Part shown: in pieces, positions 15,282 through 23,047 of the stretch | Layout of the letters: each line of letters opens with the position of its first letter | Numbering within the stretch: the first letter of the stretch is position 1 | NCBI GenBank assembly: GCA_016865865.1 | Contig: VGOC01000020.1 | Coordinates: 1-43,903 of the forward strand | Direction of reading: 5' to 3' | Source of the DNA: Chloroflexota bacterium | Lineage (GTDB): Bacteria; Chloroflexota; Anaerolineae; Anaerolineales; UBA11858 | Length of the DNA stretch: 43,903 nucleotides | The notes under the pieces: model-generated | The model's input: the letters and a program-made list of their open reading frames with translations, nothing else | The model's database searches: none | Told to the model about the DNA's origin: nothing | Position numbers and translations under genes: made by a program

Positions 15282-15917
15282 TTACCGCTGGCGCAGGAAT
15301 GACAAGATCAGGCCGAAAAACCCAAAAACGCCCAGGCCGATGATGACAAATCCAATCGGCACGCCGCCTGTCCCCGTGGCAGTTTGTTCGGGAGGGAATG
15401 TCGGGATGACCAGGGGAGGCGGCGGAGTCAGCGTGGGCATACGCGTGGCTGGAATCTGGATTACGAATTGCGAGGCCAGCGTGGGATCAATAGTTGGCGT
15501 GACGAGCGGGGTTGGGGTTGGCGGCGGTTCCACGATGGGAAGCTCGTCCCCGATGATGCGCACGAGAGGCGCGTAAACCCACGCCACGCCCTCCTCGACC
15601 CCGGGGTAGATGATCTGAACCCAATCGCCTGCCGGAGTGCGACCTAACGCTGGCACCTCCTGGCGGTTGAGCAGGACGCCCACACGAGGATAATCGGTGC
15701 CCGGCCCCGAACGGACGTTGATCTGGTCCTCAGGGTCGGAGTAGATCACGGCGATAGGCCCTGCAGGCGTTCCGGTCACCGTAGGGATAGCGACCGTCGG
15801 CTGCTGCTCCAGCTCGTTCTGCGGGGGCATGGCCTGCGCTGTCGGAATTTGCGCCGCCAATAAAACGAATAAACTTACTCCAAGCCATAGGATGGCTTTT
15901 ACGCTCACGGATTGCAT
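15282..15917 (-). CDS. Secreted SH3b-domain protein with C-terminal membrane anchor
   Basis: It has 211 residues, with GGAGG 4 nt before the ATG. A signal peptide (~1-29, ending AQA), a Pro/Thr-rich spacer, and one bacterial SH3 domain with the typical INVRSGPGTDYPRVGVL start and GDWVQI and GVAWVYAPLV strands. Then comes a long Pro/Thr-rich stalk (PPPTPTPLVTPTID) and a C-terminal membrane helix ending in RQR. SH3b domains usually bind cell-wall or surface glycans. The layout (domain on a stalk with C-terminal anchor) fits a surface adhesion or wall-interaction protein. No enzymatic domain is seen. Confidence 0.85.
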   Translation of the reverse strand: MQSVSVKAILWLGVSLFVLLAAQIPTAQAMPPQNELEQQPTVAIPTVTGTPAGPIAVIYSDPEDQINVRSGPGTDYPRVGVLLNRQEVPALGRTPAGDWVQIIYPGVEEGVAWVYAPLVRIIGDELPIVEPPPTPTPLVTPTIDPTLASQFVIQIPATRMPTLTPPPPLVIPTFPPEQTATGTGGVPIGFVIIGLGVFGFFGLILSFLRQR

Positions 15918-15962
15918 CGAACCTCCGATATTCCCATCACCAGTACTTCCAGATATGATCTA

Positions 15963-16012
15963 AGCCCCGTCCTCGGGGCGCCTGGGGCTTGCACTGAGTA
16001 TGATCGAAACGG
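15963..16012. repeat. ~50-bp dispersed repeat, copy 1
   Basis: Segment containing GCCCCGTCCTCGGGGCGCC and TTGCACTGAGTATGATCGAA. Related copies: 18521-18571, 28209-28260 and a partial one at 42634-42665. All lie in intergenic DNA. Confidence 0.85.
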
Positions 16013-16046
16013 TTTATACCATAGCATGAGATTCACGGCAACCGAC

Positions 16047-16106
16047 TACCTCCCGAAGGTTGCCTGTAAGAAGCCAAAGATCATCCAGAACCAACCTTCG
16101 GGAGGT
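16047..16106. repeat. Inverted repeat ACCTCCCGAAGGTTG
   Basis: Arms 16047-16061 and 16092-16106 are perfect complements over 15 bp with a 30-bp loop, upstream of the zinc-ribbon gene. AGCATGA occurs at 16023-16029 and 16135-16141, but clear terminal repeats are lacking. Confidence 0.75.
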
Positions 16107-16122
16107 TCGTCCACAATCCTTT

Positions 16123-16131
16123 TGATATAAT
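16123..16131 (+). promoter_or_regulatory. Perfect extended -10 (TGATATAAT), likely leaderless transcript
   Basis: The -10 box ends seven bases before the ATG at 16138, so transcription would start at or next to the start codon. No ribosome binding site precedes this ATG, consistent with a leaderless mRNA. Confidence 0.55.
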
Positions 16132-16137
16132 ATCAGC

Positions 16138-16722
16138 ATGAAAAATAAGATCTTCCACGGCGACATTGACCCCCAAATATTTGCCAGGGCGCTCATCGCG
16201 GAATTCAACCACGGTAATCTACAGGCCAGCCAGACGAACACCCCAGAGGGCCTGATCGTTCAGATTGCCACCCGCGCTTACCGCCAATCAGGAGGGCAAA
16301 CCGGCCTGACCGTTTCGATCGGGCGCGTCGAAGATGGCGTTGCCATCCAGACGGGCGACCAATCCATGTTTGGCGTGGCTGCCAGCCTGGGAACGACGGC
16401 GCTGGCGGCCATCCGCAATCCCCTCAGTTTGCTGGGCCGTCTGGACGATGTAGCCCAAGATATCGAAAGCATGCAACTCGAGGAGCGCGTCTGGGATGTG
16501 GTCGAAAAGGTGGCCCAGGCGGCGGGAGCATCCCTGGAACTCTCCGAACGATTGCGGAGATTGGTCTGCGCCTACTGCGACACCGCCAACCCCACAGGCG
16601 AACCAAGCTGCATAGCCTGCGGCGCGCCGCTGGGGGATGTCCAACCCACCACCTGCCCCAACTGCGGCTTCGTTGTGCGTCGCAGCGAAACGGTATGCCC
16701 GAATTGTAAGGAGCCGTTGTAA
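16138..16722 (+). CDS. Double zinc-ribbon protein of unknown function
   Basis: It has 194 residues, cytoplasmic. Residues 1-140 form an uncharacterised domain with a beta-rich core (IVQIATRAYR, GQTGLTVSIGRVEDGVAIQTGDQSMFG), a hydrophobic stretch (GVAASLGTTALAAIRNP) and a helix (SMQLEERVWDVVEKVAQAAG). The C-terminus carries two CxxC...CxxC zinc ribbons: CAYCDTANPTGEPSCIACG and CPNCGFVVRRSETVCPNC. The arrangement resembles zinc-ribbon adaptor proteins widespread in Chloroflexota, whose function is unknown to me. It probably starts as a leaderless mRNA. It converges with the HEAT-like gene over a terminator hairpin. Confidence 0.85.
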   Translation: MKNKIFHGDIDPQIFARALIAEFNHGNLQASQTNTPEGLIVQIATRAYRQSGGQTGLTVSIGRVEDGVAIQTGDQSMFGVAASLGTTALAAIRNPLSLLGRLDDVAQDIESMQLEERVWDVVEKVAQAAGASLELSERLRRLVCAYCDTANPTGEPSCIACGAPLGDVQPTTCPNCGFVVRRSETVCPNCKEPL

Positions 16723-16743
16723 GAATCAGTCGAATTCCAAAAA

Positions 16744-16780
16744 ACCTCACAGGTTTCCAATTTGGTGAAACCTGTGAGGT
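16744..16780. terminator. Bidirectional hairpin between convergent genes
   Basis: ACCTCACAGGTTT (16744-16756) pairs with AAACCTGTGAGGT (16768-16780), a perfect 13-bp stem with an 11-nt loop, located between the ends of two convergent genes. Confidence 0.6.
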
Positions 16781-16799
16781 CTGGGTTCTCGACTTGATC

Positions 16800-17477
16800 T
16801 TACGGTTCCTGGAGTAAAGTCAGGGCGGCCTGTGTCGAGGTGAGCAATGTGCTCTCATCTGGTTCGGTAGGGGGCGCAAAGGACATCTTCTTCTGACCAT
16901 TGGAGCGCGCAGACAATCGTTCGGCCAGACGCTCCAGATAGGGGATGGCCTCGATAAAGCCCACCCTGCCGATGAAATGGATCGCCTGCCGGCGCAGCGA
17001 TACGGCCACCCGCCGATCAGACATCAATTCCGTCAGGATGGCCCCGGAGTGAGAACACAGGTTGAATATGGCCGCAATTTGAGACTCGACCGAAGGCTCC
17101 AGTTCAGCGACTTCGAGCATGGCGAGAACTGTCCCACGGCCAATCACAGCGCAATGGGCTTTCAAATGTCGCCTGACTTCGAGTGGTAGACTCTCCCCAT
17201 TCCCATTAGAGATGATATTCCCCAACGCCTCGATCACGCGCATCCTGAACTTCACGCTTGGGTCAATCAGGCGAGTGGCCAGGACGTATGCCACCAGCGG
17301 AGACAAACGCGGCGCATCCAGGGCGATCAACTCGTCCAGGCTGCGAATACGCACCGAGACATCTGGCGAAGCGATCCCTTCCAAAGCGCGCCAAACCGCA
17401 GGAAAAAGTTCTGCGGTTCCGGTGATGGTGCTATCGAATTCGAATAATCCAAGCTGGGGGAAGTACATCTCGGACAT
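16800..17477 (-). CDS. HEAT-repeat-like protein
   Basis: It has 225 residues and is predicted all-helical: repeated helix pairs such as SPDVSVRIRSLDELIAL, DPSVKFRMRVIEALGNII and DRRVAVSLRRQAIHFIGRVG, with the D-P/V-R and A-L-G signatures of HEAT/armadillo repeats. The N-terminus (YFPQLGLFEFD) is distinct. Such proteins are usually protein-binding scaffolds. No catalytic motif, signal peptide or operon partner; the neighbouring kinase gene is divergent. The function cannot be deduced. Confidence 0.72.
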   Translation of the reverse strand: MSEMYFPQLGLFEFDSTITGTAELFPAVWRALEGIASPDVSVRIRSLDELIALDAPRLSPLVAYVLATRLIDPSVKFRMRVIEALGNIISNGNGESLPLEVRRHLKAHCAVIGRGTVLAMLEVAELEPSVESQIAAIFNLCSHSGAILTELMSDRRVAVSLRRQAIHFIGRVGFIEAIPYLERLAERLSARSNGQKKMSFAPPTEPDESTLLTSTQAALTLLQEP

Positions 17478-17571
17478 AGGCGATCAGTATACCTCAGACC
17501 ATGCCAAATGGAGAAGAGGCGCAGATGAGAAATAGGTAAACTTTAATGATCGCGTATAGCAATCGTCAGGT

Positions 17572-18492
17572 ATGATGAGCATGTTCACGCTCCCTGACGA
17601 TTTCACCCACCGTATTGCCGGCGCTTTTGGGGAGGATGGCATCGAATGGCTGCGATATTTCCCCGAAACGCTCGCAGAATATACCCGACGCTGGTCGCTG
17701 ACTCTCCTGCCCTACTTCGAGCCGCTCTCGTACAATTTCGTCGCCCCGGCGGTGCGCCAGGATAGCACCGAGGTGGTGCTAAAGCTGGGCGTGCTCAATC
17801 CCGAGCTGACCTCCGAAATCGAAGCCCTGCGCATCTTTGCGGGACGCGGAGCAGCGCGCCTGATCGAAGCTGATCCTGCGGGTGGAGCTTTCCTGATCGA
17901 ACGCCTCGAGCCAGGTACTCCGCTGGCGGAACTCGGAGACGACGAAGTAGCCACCGAGGTCGCTGCACAGATCATGCAGCAGTTGTGGCAGCCAGCACCC
18001 GCTGAACACACCCTGCGCGAAGTCGAGCAGTGGGCTTTGGGCTTGAGGCGTCTTCGTGAACACTTCAGCGGCGGAACAGGTCCTTTTCCGGTGAATCTCG
18101 TGGAACGGGCTGAATCCCTTTTCCCTGAGTTGATCGCTTCGACGGATCGGTTAGTTGTGCTGCATGGCGACCTGCATCACTGGAACATCCTTGCCGCACA
18201 GCGCCAGCCCTGGTTAACCCTGGACCCCAAGGGCGTGATCGGTGATCCTGCTTTCGAAGTCGCCGCCTGGATGGGCAATCCTATGCTCTGGCTGTTGGAC
18301 CAACCCCACCCCGGGCGCATCCTCTCCCGCCGCCTGGATCAATTCAGCGAAATCCTGGGCTTCGACCGCCGCCGTTTGCACGCCTGGAGCCTGGCCCAAG
18401 CGGTGCTATCCGCCTGGTGGTGCATCGAAGATAACGCCGATTGCGTCGAAAGCGCTCTCGCCATCGCCGAAATATTATCTGCGTTCGGATAG
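17572..18492 (+). CDS. APH(6)/hydroxyurea-kinase-like phosphotransferase
   Basis: It has 306 residues and resembles the streptomycin 6-kinase/hydroxyurea phosphotransferase family (APH_6_hur). N-lobe with VVLKLGVLNPELTSEIEALRIF (ATP-binding Lys and the helix-C Glu), catalytic loop VVLHGDLHHWNIL with the base Asp, and metal-binding TLDPKGVIGDPAFEVA. The family contains both true streptomycin kinases and sugar/metabolite kinases in non-producers, and the gene lacks neighbours pointing to antibiotic biosynthesis. Start at the first ATG (17572); a Met three codons in has a slightly better-spaced AGG. It is unclear whether it confers resistance. Confidence 0.88.
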   Translation: MMSMFTLPDDFTHRIAGAFGEDGIEWLRYFPETLAEYTRRWSLTLLPYFEPLSYNFVAPAVRQDSTEVVLKLGVLNPELTSEIEALRIFAGRGAARLIEADPAGGAFLIERLEPGTPLAELGDDEVATEVAAQIMQQLWQPAPAEHTLREVEQWALGLRRLREHFSGGTGPFPVNLVERAESLFPELIASTDRLVVLHGDLHHWNILAAQRQPWLTLDPKGVIGDPAFEVAAWMGNPMLWLLDQPHPGRILSRRLDQFSEILGFDRRRLHAWSLAQAVLSAWWCIEDNADCVESALAIAEILSAFG

Positions 18493-18520
18493 ATAGATAC
18501 CCCCTTATACCGATCAAAAA

Positions 18521-18571
18521 CCCGTCATCGGGTCGCCCGGGGTTTGCACTGAGCAAAGTCGAAGTGACGGG
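18521..18571. repeat. ~50-bp dispersed repeat, copy 2
   Basis: CCCGTCATCGGGTCGCCCGG through GAAGTGACGGG. The ends are complementary and fold into a hairpin between the convergent kinase and transaldolase genes, where it could serve as a terminator. Confidence 0.8.
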
Positions 18572-18572
18572 C

Positions 18573-19703
18573 TCATGATCTTTTTTGCAGCGCGGCTACT
18601 CGCCTCTTCTCCACCGAAGCTAATAAATCGGTGAACGCATCCGCAAAGGATTTCACACCGGCCTCCTCCAACTCCTGGGTGGCTTCTTCGATCAAAATGC
18701 CCAGGGCGCTCAGATAATCGAAGGTCGAACGAGCCTCTCCCAGACCAGATTCCAGGAACGGTTCGGCTACGCCGTGATCGCGGAATGCTTCCAGGGTTTT
18801 AGGAGGGATCGTATTGACGGTATTCGCGCCGATGAGCGCATCCACATACATCGTATCGTGATAGGCGGGATTTTTCGTGCTGGTCGAAGCCCATAGAGGG
18901 CGCTGAATTCGCGCGCCCCTGGCCTCGAGTCTTTTCCAACGCTCGCCGCTGAAAAGTTCTTTATGTCGGGCATAGGCCAGTTTCGCGCTGGCTATGGCCA
19001 GCTCCCCTTTCAAGGTGATTGCCCACTGGGCGTTTTCACTCGCTACGAACAACAAGGCATCTATGCGATCATCCACATTTGTATCAATGCGCGAGACGAA
19101 GAAGGAAGCTACCGAGGCCACATGAGCGATAGGCTCTCCGGCTTTCAGTCGCAGTTCGAGGCCGGAGAGATAGGCATCCACGACCTCTTCGTAGCGCTCG
19201 ATGGAGAAGATCAAGGTCACATTTACATTGATCCCATCAGCGATGGATCGGGCGATGGCTGGCAGCCCCTCTTTCGTGGCAGGAATCTTGATCATCAAGT
19301 TGGGACGATCCACCCGCCGCCACAGCCGAGCCGCATCCGCACAGGCGCCTTCCGTGTCATGCGCCAGATAAGGACTGACCTCCAGGCTGACATAACCGTC
19401 ACCCTGGTTGCTTTCTCTGTAGAGGGGCAGGAAGAGGTCACAAGCAGCCTGGATATCGGCGACAGCCAGGTTCTCGTAAATCTCCTCGCTGGAGAGTCCC
19501 TGTCGAGCCAGGGGGATCAAGGCCTCATCGTAATCGCTCGAGTTGGCAATGGCGTTCTTGAAAATGCTGGGGTTGGAAGTCACGCCGCGGATGTCGCCTC
19601 GCTCGATCATGGCAGCCAACTCGCCATTCAGCAGCAACCGCCGCTCGATATTGTCGTACCAGATGGATTGACCGAGGGAATGAAGTTTTTCGATAGGGTT
19701 CAT
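18573..19703 (-). CDS. tal: Transaldolase
   Basis: Transfers a dihydroxyacetone unit between sugar phosphates in the non-oxidative pentose phosphate pathway. It has 376 residues, the length of the long TalB-type subfamily of actinobacteria, cyanobacteria and Chloroflexota. Motifs: GVTSNPSIFKNAI near 40 and the Schiff-base lysine in NLMIKIPATKEG near 140, plus FFVSRIDTNVDDRID and the RPLWASTSTKNPAY segment. The gene is monocistronic, divergent from the hdr-like operon. No unusual features. Confidence 0.96.
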   Translation of the reverse strand: MNPIEKLHSLGQSIWYDNIERRLLLNGELAAMIERGDIRGVTSNPSIFKNAIANSSDYDEALIPLARQGLSSEEIYENLAVADIQAACDLFLPLYRESNQGDGYVSLEVSPYLAHDTEGACADAARLWRRVDRPNLMIKIPATKEGLPAIARSIADGINVNVTLIFSIERYEEVVDAYLSGLELRLKAGEPIAHVASVASFFVSRIDTNVDDRIDALLFVASENAQWAITLKGELAIASAKLAYARHKELFSGERWKRLEARGARIQRPLWASTSTKNPAYHDTMYVDALIGANTVNTIPPKTLEAFRDHGVAEPFLESGLGEARSTFDYLSALGILIEEATQELEEAGVKSFADAFTDLLASVEKRRVAALQKRS

Positions 19704-20062
19704 TTTCTCTCTCCTATGCGGTTTTCCGCCAGAACCGAATTCAATTTTACCGTAAATGTTCCGCCTCAGTCCTTGTTACCCAGGTAACAATATTTTCCCC
19801 CAACCAGGGGTTCGATGACAAATGTCAAAAACGTTTGTGCTATAAATCACTAATACTTTATATCACTCTGCTTTATCATGACTTACGTTTTGTTGTTCTA
19901 TGCTTTTTCATGAGGTGACATTCTACATAGATAAAGAATGTCGAATATCCTAATGATATAATTCACGATTGTAAATAATAGTTCATTTTGTAATTCATGC
20001 TATACTGTTGAAGAGGCGTTCTGATAAATCTAACCTATCCTTTTGTATAGGAGGTAGCATAA
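19704..20062. other. AT-rich divergent intergenic region
   Basis: 359 bp with no ORF of note between tal (minus) and the energy-metabolism block (plus). It contains the partial inverted repeat GTTACCCAGGTAAC (near 19775-19795) and many AT tracts. It probably holds the promoters for both directions and is the only long gap before the 20-kb block. Confidence 0.7.
19998..20006 (+). promoter_or_regulatory. Extended -10 box (TGCTATACT) for the energy-metabolism operon
   Basis: Located 57 bp before the ATG at 20063, followed by a strong site (AGGAGG) upstream of the start. The same TGCTATACT occurs in the corA leader promoter. No clear -35 box, as expected for an extended -10 promoter. Confidence 0.5.
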
Positions 20063-21268
20063 ATGGCAGCGAATGCAGTCCCTCATTCCCCCTCTTTTAC
20101 GAATACATTCTATGAAAGTCTATTCGATGTCGCCGATGGTGAAAACATCAAATCCTGCCTGCAATGCGCAAATTGCAGCGGCGTTTGCCCCTTCGGTTTC
20201 CTGATGGACTTTCCTCCAGGCAGGATGATCGCCTGGATGCGCGCGGGCATCCTCGACGAGGTCTTGGGATCCGATTCCGTCTGGATGTGCGTTTCCTGTT
20301 ATGCCTGCACAGAGGTTTGCCCAAAGAAAATTCCCCTGACTCCTGGGTTGATGACTCGGGCCAAAGAAGAAGTTCTTCTGGCGGGTAATGTGCCTACTGA
20401 ACTCCAAAGCGCATTGGAGTTTTCGCAGCGTTACGGCAACCCTCTAGGCGAATCGCCCCGCAAGCGCGCCGATTGGGCAGCAGATTTGCGACCTGAAGTG
20501 CCCATCATGCGCAAAGCCAGGCGCCCGGTAGACGTTCTATGGTTCGTGGGCGACTACCCCTCCTACCACCCGCGCGTGCGACAAACCACCCGGGCGCTGT
20601 ACAAAATCCTCACCGCCTTAGGGATAGATTATGGCATCCTGGGGCCGGATGAGAACAGCGACGGCGATACGCAAAGGTTAGCGGGGGAGCGCGGCCTCTT
20701 CGAAGTTTTGGCCGAGAAAAATGGCAAGGCCTTCAGCTGTTATGAATTCAAAGAAATCATCACGACTGATCCCCATGCCTACAACGCTCTCAAGAACGAA
20801 TACCCCAAGCTGGGCATCGAATACCCGGTGAAACACCACACCGAATTCCTGGCCGAACGGCTCGATGAACTCAAACCGCGGCTGAAAGGGAACGGAGAAC
20901 TCAAAGTCACCTACCATGATCCCTGCTACCTGGGGCGCGCTAACAAAGTGTACGATCCGCCGCGCGCCCTGCTGGAAGCGATCCCTGGCCTGGAGCTGAT
21001 GGAAATGCCCCACAACCGCACAACCAGTTTATGCTGCGGAGGCGGTGGAGGCGGCATGTGGTTGGACGGCTTCCAGTGGGAAAAGGCCCATGTGAGGCTT
21101 TCAGAGTGGCGCGTGCGAGAAGCGGTAAATACCGGGGCCGATGTCTTGGCTGTCGCCTGCCCCTATGAGCCGCCTCGCTTCGAAGACGCCGCCAAGATGG
21201 TCTCAGGGGCTGGAAATCTCGTCGTAAAGGATATCGTGGAACTATTGGCCGACGCCATGGAGGAATGA
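20063..21268 (+). CDS. Soluble HdrCB-like iron-sulfur oxidoreductase with degenerate first CCG motif
   Basis: It has 401 residues with no membrane segment and a strong AGGAGG site. N-terminal HdrC-like dicluster domain with cysteines C32, C35, C38, C42 and C76, C79, C82, C86 (two [4Fe-4S]). The C-terminal part is HdrB-like, but in the first CCG repeat every expected cysteine is replaced: FVGDY where Cys is usual, ENSDG where CCG is usual, and DPHAY where CPHC is usual. The second repeat keeps C288, C324-C325 and C366 but has Glu at 369 where the last Cys is found. So at most one non-cubane cluster is expected. It precedes etfB by 15 bp and is paralogous to the C-terminal half of the membrane protein at 23048. 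Probable role: electron carrier between ETF and the quinone or hdr modules. Confidence 0.9.
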   Translation: MAANAVPHSPSFTNTFYESLFDVADGENIKSCLQCANCSGVCPFGFLMDFPPGRMIAWMRAGILDEVLGSDSVWMCVSCYACTEVCPKKIPLTPGLMTRAKEEVLLAGNVPTELQSALEFSQRYGNPLGESPRKRADWAADLRPEVPIMRKARRPVDVLWFVGDYPSYHPRVRQTTRALYKILTALGIDYGILGPDENSDGDTQRLAGERGLFEVLAEKNGKAFSCYEFKEIITTDPHAYNALKNEYPKLGIEYPVKHHTEFLAERLDELKPRLKGNGELKVTYHDPCYLGRANKVYDPPRALLEAIPGLELMEMPHNRTTSLCCGGGGGGMWLDGFQWEKAHVRLSEWRVREAVNTGADVLAVACPYEPPRFEDAAKMVSGAGNLVVKDIVELLADAMEE

Positions 21269-21283
21269 AAAAGGAGGAACATC

Positions 21284-22051
21284 ATGACGCACATCCTCGT
21301 ACCAGTCAAACTTGTGCCCGATCTTGTAGAAGAACTCCAGATCGCTGGCAGCGGTAATGCGTTAGACATGACCTGGTTGCGCCTGATCATCAGCGAATTC
21401 GACGACCACGCAATCGAGCAAGCCATCATTCTAAAAGAACGCAGTGGAGGTGAAGTAACCGTCATCGCCCCGGATCAAGAAGGGATGGATGATGTGTTAT
21501 TCACTGCCGCCGCTAAAGGCGCCGACCGCATCACCAAACTCAGCGGTGATTTTGGAGAAGGATTCAACAATCATGCCCTGGCCCGGGCTTTCGCATCGGC
21601 GGTCGAAGGATTAGCCCCCGATCTCATCCTGACGGGAGTCCAGGGCAACAATGACTTGGATGGTTCGGTTGGCCCATGTCTGGCCGAATACTTGGGCATG
21701 GCTTACGTTGGCTATGTGGCCGGGGTTTCCCTCGAAGGCGGCAAAGCCGTGATCAAGAAAGAATATCCGGGCGGCTTGATCGCCGAGATGGAAGTTGCCC
21801 TTCCGGCAGTATTGGGGATTCAGGCCGCCGAGCAGCCGCCTCGCTATGTGGCTGTCAGCAAGGTGCGCCAGATGATGAAAGAAACCTCCATCGTCGAGAT
21901 AGATGCGGGCGATCTGGATCCCAGCGGTGGGCTGGACGTCAGCAGAATGTACCTGCCCGAGGCGGCTGAGCGAGCGGAAATGCTGCAAGGGAATGAAAAG
22001 GAAGTCGCCGCCAGGCTGGTCGAAATTTTCAAAGAAATCGGCGTGATCTGA
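21284..22051 (+). CDS. etfB: Electron transfer flavoprotein beta subunit
   Basis: It has 255 residues. Typical N-terminus (ILVPVKLVPD), ETF_beta signature region DDHAIEQAIILKE and nucleotide-binding TGVQGNNDLDGSVGP. Together with EtfA it binds FAD and, depending on subtype, AMP or a second FAD. Spacing to etfA is 13 bp, with GAGGAGG in the gap. Whether this ETF is bifurcating or a plain carrier from acyl-CoA dehydrogenases cannot be decided by eye. Its neighbours favour an ETF that delivers electrons to the membrane EtfD-like protein encoded next. Confidence 0.95.
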   Translation: MTHILVPVKLVPDLVEELQIAGSGNALDMTWLRLIISEFDDHAIEQAIILKERSGGEVTVIAPDQEGMDDVLFTAAAKGADRITKLSGDFGEGFNNHALARAFASAVEGLAPDLILTGVQGNNDLDGSVGPCLAEYLGMAYVGYVAGVSLEGGKAVIKKEYPGGLIAEMEVALPAVLGIQAAEQPPRYVAVSKVRQMMKETSIVEIDAGDLDPSGGLDVSRMYLPEAAERAEMLQGNEKEVAARLVEIFKEIGVI

Positions 22052-22064
22052 GAGGAGGAGAGCG

Positions 22065-23015
22065 ATGAATAACGACATCTATGTAGTAATCGAACACTTA
22101 CGCGGTCAAGTTGCCGATATCTCCTACATCATGCTGGCCGCAGGGCGCGACCTGGCTCGAGAAACCGGCGGAAAGCTGGCGGCCGTACTACTTGGGCAAA
22201 ATGCGCAGGCATTGGCCGAAAATCTGGCTGCTGATCAGGTGCTCTATGGCGAAAACGCCGCCCTGGCTGAATTCACCTCGGACGCCTATCAACAAGCCCT
22301 GGCCGGTCTGATCAGCGAGAACCAGCCGCGCGCGGCATTCTTTGGCAGCACAACCATTGGCACCGATGTTGCCGGCACACTCTCTGCCCGCCTGAATATC
22401 CCCCTGGTTAGCTCCTGCTCGAAGATCAGCGATGGGATGATCGTCAGCCAGATCTGCGGCGGCAAGATCATGGCCGAAACCAAACTGGCCGACACAACCA
22501 CCCTCATCACCATGATCCCCGGAGGGTACAAACCCGAACAAGGTCGGGGCGGTCCCCCCGAAGTCAAGCCCGTCCCGGTGTCTGTGGCTGACCTGAAAGT
22601 CGCCCTGAATCAATATATCGAACCTGAAGTCGCCGATGTGGACATCACAAAAGAGAAAGTCCTTATCTCCATCGGGCGTGGAATCCAAACTGCGGACAAC
22701 ATCGAGCTGGCCCAGGCATTGGCCGATCTATTGGGCGGCGCGGTGAGCGCTTCCCGGCCAGTCGTTGACCAGGGCTGGCTGCCGACCAGTCGCATGGTAG
22801 GGAAATCTGGTCAACGCGTGAAGCCAAAGCTCTATCTGGCCTTAGGCATCAGCGGCGCGCCCGAACATGTGGAAGGCATGGCGGATGCTGAGAACATCAT
22901 CGCCATCAACATAGATCCCGGCGCGCCCCTCTTCGATGTCGCCAAGTATGGCGTGAATGTTGATCTCTTCGACTTGATAGACCCCCTGATCGAGGCTATC
23001 GAGGCAGCAAAATGA
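22065..23015 (+). CDS. etfA: Electron transfer flavoprotein alpha subunit
   Basis: It has 316 residues. N-terminal alpha/beta domain with SGKLAAVLLG-like segment, AAFFGSTTIGTDVAGTLSARL, and the C-terminal FAD-binding domain: LISIGRGIQTADNIELAQAL, SRPVVDQGW, and ALGISGAPEHVEGM followed by INIDPGAPLFDVAKYGV. In many EtfA proteins the last motif reads SGAIQH and NKDP; here it is SGAPEH and NIDP, a modest departure near the flavin. It forms the heterodimer with EtfB; the gene pair sits between two CCG-domain proteins, which is the usual setting of ETF:menaquinone oxidoreductases. Confidence 0.95.
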   Translation: MNNDIYVVIEHLRGQVADISYIMLAAGRDLARETGGKLAAVLLGQNAQALAENLAADQVLYGENAALAEFTSDAYQQALAGLISENQPRAAFFGSTTIGTDVAGTLSARLNIPLVSSCSKISDGMIVSQICGGKIMAETKLADTTTLITMIPGGYKPEQGRGGPPEVKPVPVSVADLKVALNQYIEPEVADVDITKEKVLISIGRGIQTADNIELAQALADLLGGAVSASRPVVDQGWLPTSRMVGKSGQRVKPKLYLALGISGAPEHVEGMADAENIIAINIDPGAPLFDVAKYGVNVDLFDLIDPLIEAIEAAK

Positions 23016-23047
23016 ATGATCTGAAAGCGTAGACAGGAGAGAAAACG

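Noticed and set aside
16023-16141. AGCATGA direct repeats around the 16047 palindrome as a target duplication
   Set aside because: Only 7 bp, the ends are not matching inverted repeats, and one copy overlaps the start codon of the next gene.
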